Shown here: in pieces, positions 7,087 through 13,176 of the stretch
Layout of the letters: each line of letters begins with the position of its first letter
How positions within the stretch are numbered: position 1 is the stretch's first letter
Source: Tissierellaceae bacterium
GTDB lineage: Bacteria; Bacillota; Clostridia; Tissierellales; Tissierellaceae
DNA length: 13,176 nt
Reading direction: 5' to 3'
NCBI GenBank assembly: GCA_029264075.1
Contig: JARICQ010000074.1
Coordinates: 1 to 13,176 of the forward strand
Notes under the pieces: model-generated
Seen by the model: only the letters and a program-made list of their open reading frames with translations
Database searches by the model: none
Told to the model about the DNA's origin: nothing
Translations under genes and position numbers: made by a program

Positions 7087-7557
7087 ATGAAAGATAAAAA
7101 AGAAATAATAAATAGAATATTATCAGACACTGGAAGAGGGGTGAAGGGATATCTTAAATCTCAGCTCATTCTTGTGACTATTAGCTTTTTTACTCTACTT
7201 GTGGGCTTGAGTATTCTAGACATTAGCTTTTCTGTATTGATAGCCCTGGCTATATCCTTAGTGGATATACTTCCTGTACTTGGTTCAGGCATTGTACTGG
7301 TTCCTTGGTCTCTTATTTCTTTTATTAGTGGAAATTCTGAATTAGGAAGGGGACTGGCAATTTTATATGTCATACTCCTTGTATCCAGGCAGTTTATAGA
7401 GCCCTATGTACTTGGAAAAAATATTGGTGTTAGGCCCTTATATACATTTTTGGCAACTATAGCAGGATCACTAGTGCTAGGGCCTATAGGGATAGTGGTT
7501 GGACCACTTATAGCTGTTGTAATTACTTCTGTTTTTAAGGTATTAAAGGATAGTTAA
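7087..7557 (+). CDS. Half-length AI-2E / YtvI-family membrane protein
   Basis: At 156 residues it matches only the C-terminal half of AI-2E family (PerM/YtvI-like) membrane proteins, which are usually about 350 residues. The match is good: GVKGYLKSQLILVTISF, the hallmark SLVDILPVLGSGIVLVPW, GLAILYVILLVSRQFIEPYVLGKNIGVRPL, and GPIGIVVGPL near the end. About five hydrophobic segments remain. ATG 7087 has an AGGGGAA-like site nearby. The N-terminal half is not encoded upstream: a terminator and the stress-protein gene lie there. It is therefore either a truncated remnant that regained a start or a compact family member. The reading frame is intact and codon use is ordinary. The next gene's ribosome site overlaps its stop. 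Full-length relatives have been linked to sporulation or small-molecule export; function here is unclear. Confidence 0.75.
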   Translation: MKDKKEIINRILSDTGRGVKGYLKSQLILVTISFFTLLVGLSILDISFSVLIALAISLVDILPVLGSGIVLVPWSLISFISGNSELGRGLAILYVILLVSRQFIEPYVLGKNIGVRPLYTFLATIAGSLVLGPIGIVVGPLIAVVITSVFKVLKDS

Positions 7558-7571
7558 AAGGAGATGATTTC

Positions 7572-8171
7572 TTGATTAGTGAGAGGCTTTTAAAAGATAT
7601 AGAATTTATAGTAGAGATAGATGAAATGAAAAAAATACTTAGAAGAACGAGTGTCATAGGCGAAGATCAAAGAGAAAATGATGCAGAGCATTCCTGGCAT
7701 ATAGCTGTCATGGCTGTGATATTAGAAGACTACTCAAATGAAAAAATAGATATACTTAAAGTGATTAAAATGTTACTGATTCATGATTTGGTAGAAATAT
7801 ATGCTGGAGATACTTTTTGCTATGATATAAGGGCAAATGAAGATAAGAGGCAAAGGGAATTGGAGGCTGCTGACAAAATATATGGAATTTTAGATGAGGA
7901 TAAGGGCGAGGAGCTAAGGACTCTTTGGGATGAGTTTGAAGAGATGAAATCACCTGAAGCCCTATTTGCAGCTGCTATGGATAGGATCCAACCCATGCTG
8001 AGCAATTATAACAATGATGGTGGGACCTGGAGAGAATATGATGTGAAAAAGGAAAGTATCTACAAGCGGATTGGTCCAGTAGAAGAATCTTCTAGTGAAC
8101 TCTGGGCATATATGAAGTATATAGTTGAAGATGCAGAAAAAAGAGGCTTAATAAATAAAAGTAAGGAGTGA
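7572..8171 (+). CDS. HD-domain protein, YfbR/HDDC2-like 5'-deoxynucleotidase
   Basis: A metal-dependent phosphohydrolase of 199 residues in the HD family. The known YfbR relatives dephosphorylate deoxyribonucleoside 5'-monophosphates. The motif chain is complete: RENDAEHSWH (34-43) with H40, LIHDLVEIYAGD with H71-D72, and MDRIQPMLSNY with D137. These correspond to the metal-binding His, His-Asp and Asp residues. The opening (LLKDIEFIVEIDEMKKILRRT) is also usual for the family and supports the start. That start is TTG 7572: AAAAGGAG (7556-7563) lies eight bases before it and overlaps the previous stop, and the only nearby ATG (7564) is out of frame. It ends in TGA at 8169-8171. The selenoprotein gene starts five bases later, so the two are probably co-transcribed and translationally linked. 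Confidence 0.88.
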   Translation: MISERLLKDIEFIVEIDEMKKILRRTSVIGEDQRENDAEHSWHIAVMAVILEDYSNEKIDILKVIKMLLIHDLVEIYAGDTFCYDIRANEDKRQRELEAADKIYGILDEDKGEELRTLWDEFEEMKSPEALFAAAMDRIQPMLSNYNNDGGTWREYDVKKESIYKRIGPVEESSSELWAYMKYIVEDAEKRGLINKSKE

Positions 8172-8176
8172 TTGGA

Positions 8177-8434
8177 GTGGAAAAGATTCTTGTGTTTGGC
8201 AGCAAATACTGACCAGATTGCGACCCAGCGAAAGAGTATCTTTCGGAGAACAATATCAAGTTTACTTATTTAGATGTTTCAGAAGGAATGCTAAATCTAA
8301 AGAAATTCTTAAAGTATAGGGATGAGTATGCTGAGTTTGATCAGATAAAGAAAGAGGGTAGTATTGGCCTACCTTGTATAGTTATAAATGATGGAGAAAG
8401 GATTGTATTTGATCATAAGGAATTAAAAATTTAA
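8177..8434 (+). CDS. Glutaredoxin-related selenoprotein (UGA = selenocysteine)
   Basis: A small cytoplasmic thioredoxin-fold redox protein of 85 residues. Frame from GTG 8177: MEKILVFGSKY, then TGA (8210-8212, residue 12), then PDCDPAKEYL, a full domain, and TAA at 8432-8434. The TGA occupies the first position of the redox motif, giving U12-P-D-C15 where relatives have C-P-x-C. The rest is typical: KFTYLDVSEGMLNLKKFL, then SIGLPCIVIND with the cis-proline before Cys and Ile/Val. A SECIS-like hairpin follows at 8229-8245. GTG 8177 is chosen because AAGGAG (8163-8168) is eight bases upstream; GTG 8168 overlaps that site. Standard gene finders would miss or truncate it. Readthrough as selenocysteine is inference, but both motif and hairpin agree. 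It overlaps the HD gene's tail signals, so shares its operon. Confidence 0.88.
8229..8245 (+). promoter_or_regulatory. Bacterial SECIS-like hairpin
   Basis: CGAAAG (8229-8234) and CTTTCG (8240-8245) form a perfect six-pair stem around the loop AGTAT. The loop begins 22 bases after the TGA, carries G in its second position and has GU at its centre. These features and the distance fit the bacterial SECIS pattern that recruits SelB at an in-frame UGA. It lies within the coding sequence, as bacterial SECIS elements do. Confidence 0.8.
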
Positions 8435-8480
8435 AAGATAGAAAACAAGTAATAGATTTTAAATCACAGGGGTGATAGTA

Positions 8481-9401
8481 TTGGAATCGATAGTTCAATG
8501 GATAGAGACACAAATTGGGATACCGCAATCCTTACAGGGTCAAATATTCAGAACCCTATTCATTATAATAATTATATCGATAATATACAGGTTTGTAAGG
8601 AAGCTACTCTATAGGACAATTGAAGATTCAAAGACTTATTATAGGGCCAAGAAATCTATAGGCTATGCCTTTGTGGCCATAGCCTTTATATTGGTAGGGA
8701 GAGTTTGGTTTCAGGGCGTTCAGTCTCTCACTACTTTTTTAGGACTTTTTTCAGCAGGCCTTGCCATTGCAATGAAAGATGTAGTCATGAATATAGCTGG
8801 TTGGCTATACATAATATGGAAGGGGCCTTTTAGGGTAGGGGATAGAATTGAAATTGCTGATGTTTCAGGAGATGTAATTGATATCCAATTATTTTCCTTT
8901 GCGCTTCTTGAGACTAGGAGTTGGATCAAGGCCGATCAGAGTACGGGAAGGATAGTTGATATTCCCAATGTAATGATCTTCAATCAACCACTCTTTAACT
9001 ATAGCAAGGGAATACCTTTTGTATGGGATGAAATTCCTATTTATCTAACACTTGAGAGCAACTGGAAAAAGGCTAAGAAAATTCTTGAGGAAATAGCTGG
9101 TAGATATGGAGAAACAATTAGTGAAAGAGCAGAAGAAAGTATAAAAGAGGCATCAAGAAAATTCATGATTTATAATGCGAAATTATATCCAAAGGTTTAT
9201 ACCAGCATAGATAATGAAAATGGTATAACTCTTACAATAAGATATATGTGCTCATACAGGAATAGAAGGGATAGTTCCGCGAATATATACGAAGAAGTAC
9301 TGGATAGTTTTAAAAACCATGAAGATATAGAATTTGCATATCCAACACAGAGAGTCTATGATAGGCCTAGGGAAAAGAAAGATAACTACAATAAAATATA
9401 A
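8481..9401 (+). CDS. MscS-family mechanosensitive ion channel
   Basis: A small-conductance mechanosensitive channel that opens under membrane tension, releasing solutes on osmotic downshock. The 306-residue protein has a hydrophobic helix near residues 22-38, two more near 55-75, and the pore-lining helix GLFSAGLAIAMKDVVMNIAGWLYIIW followed by the family hallmark PFRVGDRIEI. Then come the beta domain (VSGDVIDIQLFSF, VDIPNVMIFNQPLFNYS) and an alpha/beta C-terminal vestibule domain. A charged tail (RPREKKDNYNK) ends it. TTG 8481 is preferred: AGGGGTGAT lies seven bases before it, whereas the in-frame GTG 8472 lies inside that site. It follows the glutaredoxin gene by 46 bases, with no clear promoter between, and ends at a strong terminator. 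Confidence 0.92.
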   Translation: MESIVQWIETQIGIPQSLQGQIFRTLFIIIIISIIYRFVRKLLYRTIEDSKTYYRAKKSIGYAFVAIAFILVGRVWFQGVQSLTTFLGLFSAGLAIAMKDVVMNIAGWLYIIWKGPFRVGDRIEIADVSGDVIDIQLFSFALLETRSWIKADQSTGRIVDIPNVMIFNQPLFNYSKGIPFVWDEIPIYLTLESNWKKAKKILEEIAGRYGETISERAEESIKEASRKFMIYNAKLYPKVYTSIDNENGITLTIRYMCSYRNRRDSSANIYEEVLDSFKNHEDIEFAYPTQRVYDRPREKKDNYNKI

Positions 9402-9447
9402 AAAACTCTTGTTTTTAATCTTGACATTAAAAACAAGAGTTTTTTTA
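9401..9447. terminator. Bidirectional terminator between convergent genes
   Basis: Perfect 19-base arms (9401-9419 and 9426-9444) enclose the loop CTTGAC. A T-run ends the plus side (9440-9446), and the matching A-run serves the minus strand. It separates mscS from the convergent hisC-like gene. Confidence 0.9.
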
Positions 9448-9455
9448 TTTGAGAA

Positions 9456-10541
9456 CTAAGATAAATTTAAAACTTCTTTAAACTTTTCAACAAACATTTT
9501 ATTTTCTTCCATAGTGCCTATAGATACTCTGATAAAATTACCTGGCATAGGTCTAATGATTACGCCTCTTTTTTGCAACTCCTCAAAAACCTCTCCGCCA
9601 TTTGTCTTTATATCTACAAATATATGATTTGTTTCAGTTTTTGGATAGTCAAAGCCCATTCCATCAAATTCACTATAGAGATAGTCCTTGCCCTCAAGAT
9701 TTACATCATATGATTCTTTTAAAAACCCATCATCAGAAAGTGCTGCGATGGCTGCAGCTTGGGCTAGGGAATTTACATTAAATGGCCCACGTACCCTGTT
9801 GATGTAGGAAAGTATATCACTATCCCCAAGAGTGTATCCAACCCTAAGCCCTGCAAGTCCATAGGCCTTGGAGAAGGTTCTCATGACTAATAGGTTTGGA
9901 TAATCACTTAAAATCTTATGTGTATTAAATGGATAGTCAGAGCGAGTCACATATTCCCTATAGGCCTCATCTGATATGACTAGGATGTCCTTTGGAACTT
10001 TATTTAAGAAATTCATGAATTCATCTTCTGTATTCATAGTTCCAGTTGGATTGTTTGGATTACATATCCAAATTATTTTTGTCTTGTCTGTTATCTTATC
10101 TAGCATGGCATCTAGATCGAACTTTAAGTCCTTTAGAGGGACGATAACTGGAGCGCCGCTCATGATTTTTGCAGTCTGAATATAGCGAGGGAAGGTTATA
10201 TCAGCCATTATTACTTCATCGCCTGGATTGATATAGGCCTTTGAAATTAGGTCTATCATCTCATCGGATCCACTACTTGGAAGAATATTACCCTCAGGAA
10301 TGTTTAATTTTTCAGATATACTTTCCTTTAACAGAGTGGCATTTCCATCTGGATAAAGAGCTAATCCATCTATATTATCACTTATAGCTTTCTTTACTTT
10401 TTCAGATATCCCTAGAGGGTTCTCATTTGAAGCGAGTTTTACAACTCTTTTCAAATTATATTCTCTCATTACATCTTCCACAGGTTTTCCTGGTTCATAG
10501 GCTGAGATATCTTTTATTTGTGGTCTAAAAACAATTGACAT
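9456..10541 (-). CDS. hisC: Histidinol-phosphate / aromatic aminotransferase (HisC family)
   Basis: A PLP-dependent class I/II aminotransferase of 361 residues. HisC converts imidazole-acetol phosphate and glutamate to histidinol phosphate; close relatives transaminate phenylpyruvate or hydroxyphenylpyruvate. Visible motifs: KLASNENPLG (35-44), LYPDG, SSGSDEMIDLI, CNPNNPTGT (160-168), SDEAYREY, the PLP-binding lysine K225 in RTFSKAYGLAGLRVGY, and substrate-carboxylate Arg338 in NFIRVSIGT. ATG 10541 follows an AAGGGGAG site. No other his gene is present, and the neighbour is ddh, so the symbol reflects family rather than proven pathway; an aromatic amino acid role is a fair alternative. It lies 71 bases downstream of ddh, with a 27-base palindrome in the gap. 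Confidence 0.88.
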   Translation of the reverse strand: MSIVFRPQIKDISAYEPGKPVEDVMREYNLKRVVKLASNENPLGISEKVKKAISDNIDGLALYPDGNATLLKESISEKLNIPEGNILPSSGSDEMIDLISKAYINPGDEVIMADITFPRYIQTAKIMSGAPVIVPLKDLKFDLDAMLDKITDKTKIIWICNPNNPTGTMNTEDEFMNFLNKVPKDILVISDEAYREYVTRSDYPFNTHKILSDYPNLLVMRTFSKAYGLAGLRVGYTLGDSDILSYINRVRGPFNVNSLAQAAAIAALSDDGFLKESYDVNLEGKDYLYSEFDGMGFDYPKTETNHIFVDIKTNGGEVFEELQKRGVIIRPMPGNFIRVSIGTMEENKMFVEKFKEVLNLS

Positions 10542-10559
10542 TTTACAACTCCCCTTTCA

Positions 10560-10586
10560 TTGATAATAGTCTAAGACTATTATCAA
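10560..10586. promoter_or_regulatory. 27-base palindrome before hisC
   Basis: Arms of 13 bases (10560-10572 and 10574-10586) are perfect complements around one central base. The minus-strand copy contains GATAAT (10579-10584), a possible -10, and ends just before the hisC ribosome site. With no T-run after it, it is more likely an operator or RNA switch than a terminator. Confidence 0.5.
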
Positions 10587-10612
10587 ATAGTTAAACAAAC
10601 TGATATTTTTAT

Positions 10613-11590
10613 TTACAAAAGTTCCTTTCTCAATTGCTCTGGAGATTTTTCTGACAGCTGGCCAAAAGGAACATCAAATACAGTTATAGCTCCAGTTTTT
10701 CCTTCTTTGTAAATCTTATAGACAGCCCTAGCATATGATACCAAGACACTAGCAGTAAATTCAGGATTGCTTTTTAAGTCTAGGCTGAATTCTATTCTTT
10801 GATTGTTAGAATTGATGCTATTACCTGTCCTAATGACAAAACCTCCATGAGGCATACCTTGGTGATCTCTTTTAAATTCTTCTTCTGAAATAAATTCTAC
10901 GCTAGTATCATAGGGCTCGAAATAATCTGGCATGGTTTTTATGCAATTTTCTACTTCAAACTCATCACAGTCATCATTCGTAACTACATAGCAAACTCTT
11001 TTGTGTCTTTCCTCTGGAGAGAGCTGGGGGTTGGTTCCCTTACGGACCTCTTCTATGGCATCAGGATTTGGTATGGTATATTGAACTCCGTGCTTGACTC
11101 CATCCACCCTTCTCAAGGCATCGGAATGGCCTTGACTTACACCATTTCCCCAAAATGTATAAGAAACTCCTTCTGGTAATATAGACTCTAGTAAGAGCCT
11201 ATTCAAAGAGAAGAGACCTGGGTCCCATCCAGTTGCTATAAGGCTAAGTTTCTTATTAGATTTTGATACCTTATCCATCATCTGGAAATATTCAGGTATT
11301 CTTCCATGGTTGTCAAAGGCATCTACTATATTGAAATCCTTGCCAATCTCAGGAGCTTGATGATCTAGATCATTGGCTGAGCCGCCGCAAAGTATCATCA
11401 CATCTATCTTATCCTTGTAATTTAGGATGTTATTTACAGAATCTGTCTTAGAGCTTGTTGATAGGCTAGCAGGATCACGTCTAGTAAAGATAGCTTCAAG
11501 CTCCAAATCGCCTGTTTGAGTGATACAACCTTCAACTCCCTTGCCCAGATTACCATATCCGACAATTCCAACTTTTATTTTTTTATTCAT
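10613..11590 (-). CDS. ddh: meso-Diaminopimelate D-dehydrogenase
   Basis: NADP-dependent meso-DAP dehydrogenase (EC 1.4.1.16), the one-step route from tetrahydrodipicolinate and ammonia to meso-DAP for lysine and peptidoglycan. The 325-residue length matches the family. The N-terminal Rossmann motif GIVGYGNLGKG (8-18) binds the nucleotide, followed by AIFTRRDP (a phosphate-binding arginine pair, fitting NADPH), LCGGSANDLDHQAPE, NIVDAFDNHGRIPEY, ATGWDPGLFSLNR, and FWGNGVSQGHSDALRRVDGVKHGVQYT, all hallmarks of this enzyme. ATG 11590 follows GGAGGTGA at ideal distance. It is the first gene of a minus-strand pair with hisC. The genome also has dapF, normally part of the longer succinylase, acetylase or aminotransferase routes, so two paths to meso-DAP may coexist. 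Confidence 0.96.
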   Translation of the reverse strand: MNKKIKVGIVGYGNLGKGVEGCITQTGDLELEAIFTRRDPASLSTSSKTDSVNNILNYKDKIDVMILCGGSANDLDHQAPEIGKDFNIVDAFDNHGRIPEYFQMMDKVSKSNKKLSLIATGWDPGLFSLNRLLLESILPEGVSYTFWGNGVSQGHSDALRRVDGVKHGVQYTIPNPDAIEEVRKGTNPQLSPEERHKRVCYVVTNDDCDEFEVENCIKTMPDYFEPYDTSVEFISEEEFKRDHQGMPHGGFVIRTGNSINSNNQRIEFSLDLKSNPEFTASVLVSYARAVYKIYKEGKTGAITVFDVPFGQLSEKSPEQLRKELL

Positions 11591-11611
11591 AAAATCACCT
11601 CCAAGAGAAAT

Positions 11612-11642
11612 ATAATATATAGTTTAACACATTAAACCGGAA
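11612..11642 (-). promoter_or_regulatory. ddh upstream region with inverted repeat
   Basis: GTTTAA (11622-11627) and TTAAAC (11632-11637) form a perfect inverted repeat with a 4-base spacer. On the minus strand a TATATT or TATTAT -10 candidate lies just downstream (11612-11619); the -35 is poor. The repeat could be an operator for ddh. Confidence 0.35.
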
Positions 11643-11695
11643 ATATCTAGATTTATAAGATTTAAAGGATAATATGAAATTAATTTAAAATACAG

Positions 11696-11724
11696 TTGCA
11701 ATATTCAAGATATTCTGTTATGAT
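11696..11724 (+). promoter_or_regulatory. Promoter of the trpB transcript
   Basis: -35 TTGCAA (11696-11701) and -10 TATGAT (11719-11724) are separated by exactly 17 bases. TG at 11716-11717 makes it an extended -10. It lies about 30 bases before the T-box stem I. Confidence 0.75.
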
Positions 11725-11756
11725 AGTAGAAATTCAAACACAAATGAAAAATTCTA

Positions 11757-12005
11757 TTACAAAGAAGAGTAGTTTAATCCTATCCTATACAGAGAGTTAA
11801 AGGCTGCTGAGACTTTAGCAAGGACGGTTTAGATGAATGGACTTTGTAGATGTTGGTGGAAATCGAGAGAGAGTATACTATTCCGGAAGCCTACCGTTAT
11901 CTTAGGACAGGATATATTAGTATCCCTTAGAGTGATGCATTTAGCATAATTTAGGTGGCACCGCGAATTAAACCCTCGTCCTATTCAGGATGGGGGTATT
12001 TTTGT
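11757..12005 (+). promoter_or_regulatory. T-box leader, tRNA-Trp specific
   Basis: A transcription-attenuation T-box riboswitch. Stem I is closed by TTACAAAG (11757-11764) pairing with CTTTGTAG (11842-11849). Inside it AGTA (5' side) faces GAA-TGG-A (3' side), the usual specifier-loop setting; the specifier is TGG (11838-11840), the tryptophan codon. The conserved T-box AGGTGGCACCGCG lies at 11953-11965, with TGGC (11956-11959) to pair the tRNA acceptor end; the final C fits the G discriminator base of bacterial tRNA-Trp. The terminator has 11-pair arms 11972-11982 and 11987-11997, then ATTTTT. Uncharged tRNA-Trp should stabilise the antiterminator and allow trpB transcription. Confidence 0.95.
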
Positions 12006-12032
12006 GTTTAAAAATAAAAGGAGGAAAAATAG

Positions 12033-13176
12033 ATGAAAAGAGAAAGTGGATTATTTGGAGACTTTGGTGGTGCCTATGTAGATGGAGAGATGAAGCCTGT
12101 ATTAGATGAGTTGGAGAATGGATTTTATGAGGCAATGCAGGATGAAGAGTTTTTAAAAGATTTGGACTATTATTTAAAGGAATATGTAGGTAGACCAAAT
12201 CCCTTGTATTTTGCAAAAAGACTTACTGAAGAAACAGGTGGAGGGAAGATATATCTAAAGAGAGAAGATTTAAACCATACAGGAGCCCACAAGATCAACA
12301 ATGCTATCGGCCAAGGTCTTTTGGCTAAGAGGATGGGTAAGAAAAGAGTAATTGCAGAAACAGGAGCAGGACAACACGGCGTAGCTGCAGCAACTGTATG
12401 TGCCCTTCTTGGCCTGGATTGTACAGTTTATATGGGTGCTGAAGATATTAGAAGGCAGGAATTAAATGTATTTAGAATAGAAGTTTTGGGAGCCAAGGTA
12501 GTCTCTGTAGAAGAAGGTGACAAGACACTTAAGGAGGCTGTAGATGCTGCAATGGGAGATTATGTAAAAAATAGAGAAGACACGTTTTATCTACTTGGGT
12601 CGGCTGTTGGGCCGCATCCTTTCCCAACTATAGTTAGAACTTTTCAAAGTATAATAGGAAAAGAAGCTAGAAAGCAAATACTAGAAAAAGAAGGAAGATT
12701 AGCAGATTATCTTATAGCTTGTGTAGGTGGTGGAAGCAATGCTATAGGTTTCTTCCAACCATTCTTTGAAGATATAGATGTTAAGATGATTGGTGTAGAG
12801 CCAGCTGGTAAGGGCTGAGAAAGTGGAAAACATTCGGCCAGTATTCAAAAAGGATGTGTTGGAGTAATCCATGGCTTTAAATGCTATATGTTAAATCAAG
12901 AGACTCACTCTATAGCAGCTGGTTTAGATTATCCAGGAGTTGGTCCAGAACACTCCCATTACAAGGATATTGATAGAGCAGAATATGTTTCTATAACAGA
13001 TAATGAAGCATTGGAAGCGTTTTTTCAGTTATCAAAAACAGAAGGTATTATACCAGCATTAGAAAGCTCTCATGCGGTATCTTATGGAGTAAAACTAGCT
13101 GGGACTCTAGACAAGGATCAAATAGTTATAATAAATATTTCTGGCAGAGGAGATAAGGATGTAGCACAGGTTAAAG
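12033..13176 (+). CDS. trpB: Tryptophan synthase beta chain with in-frame TGA, 3' partial
   Basis: TrpB joins indole and L-serine to make L-tryptophan with PLP. ATG 12033 follows AAAGGAGG (12017-12024). The first 261 residues hold the full N-terminal machinery: PLP lysine K87 in HTGAHK, catalytic E109 in AETGAGQHG, and phosphate loop GGGSN (232-236). TGA follows as codon 262 (12816-12818), after GVEPAGKG. The same frame then stays open to the window end with strong TrpB similarity: ESGKHSASI, HSIAAGLDYPGVGPEH, EGIIPALESSHA and SGRGDKD, where Ser370 matches the PLP-nitrogen contact. Codon 262 is Leu or Ile in relatives, so TTA to TGA by mutation or base error is the simplest cause; selenocysteine readthrough is possible but lacks a good SECIS. 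If TGA stops translation, the product lacks essential PLP contacts and is a pseudogene product. The last 15 or so codons lie beyond the window. No trpA or other trp gene is visible. Confidence 0.88.

Noticed and set aside
6402..7557. The stress protein and half AI-2E gene as one split transporter
   Set aside because: The upstream protein is a hydrophilic YflT-type protein, and a terminator lies between them.
11968..12216. Minus-strand open frame across the T-box terminator and trpB start
   Set aside because: It is antisense to conserved trpB codons, has no ribosome site, and resembles no family.
12816..12818. Alternative genetic code with TGA read as Trp or Gly
   Set aside because: The phosphodiesterase and HD genes end properly in TGA, Trp is encoded by TGG throughout, and the two internal TGAs fall on a Cys-type and a Leu/Ile-type position.
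1..13176. CRISPR array, insertion sequence, tRNA or rRNA genes
   Set aside because: No regularly spaced direct repeats, transposase, terminal inverted repeats or structural RNA genes were seen apart from the T-box leader.

Overview
The window looks like chromosomal DNA of an anaerobic, low-GC Gram-positive bacterium, probably a Clostridia/Tissierellia-type Firmicute. The reasons are strong AGGAGG-type ribosome sites, AT-rich codon use, a tRNA-Trp T-box leader, SLH-like wall sequence, meso-diaminopimelate genes and a selenocysteine-encoding glutaredoxin gene. The lineage is inference; no rRNA or tRNA gene is present.

Layout. Bases 1-210 are the 3' end of an unrecognised gene, closed by a strong hairpin terminator (265-313). 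Then come plus-strand envelope genes: a membrane-anchored glycerophosphodiester phosphodiesterase (413-2218), dapF (2265-3110) and an amidase with an SLH-like tail (3147-3824), ending in a terminator (3861-3918). A second module with its own promoter holds a YtrA-type GntR repressor, an ABC ATPase and a six-helix membrane protein (3999-5951). A small hydrophilic protein faces it on the minus strand (5983-6192). Next are a YflT-like stress protein (6402-6947), a half-length AI-2E/YtvI-type membrane protein (7087-7557), an HD-domain 5'-deoxynucleotidase-like protein (7572-8171, TTG start), a short selenoprotein glutaredoxin read through TGA (8177-8434) and an MscS-type channel (8481-9401). A bidirectional terminator (9401-9444) separates these from two minus-strand genes, hisC-like aminotransferase (9456-10541) and meso-diaminopimelate dehydrogenase ddh (10613-11590). 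The right end holds a promoter, a complete tryptophan T-box with specifier TGG, and trpB (12033 to the window end), which is interrupted by TGA at codon 262.

The main theme is in-frame TGA. At 8210-8212 it sits in a U-P-D-C redox motif and is followed at the right distance by a perfect bacterial SECIS-like hairpin, so selenocysteine is well supported. In trpB the TGA replaces a hydrophobic, non-catalytic residue (Leu or Ile in relatives), and only weak hairpins follow. A nonsense mutation or base error (TTA to TGA) is the simpler reading, but the frame is open and well conserved on both sides, so readthrough in a selenocysteine-decoding host deserves a test. TGA is also an ordinary stop here (2216-2218, 8169-8171), so a wholesale code change is not supported.

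Several genes serve the cell envelope: DapF and Ddh in meso-diaminopimelate supply, the amidase in wall turnover, the phosphodiesterase in lipid or teichoic-acid turnover, and MscS in osmotic protection. The T-box makes trpB expression depend on uncharged tRNA-Trp. No other trp gene is visible.
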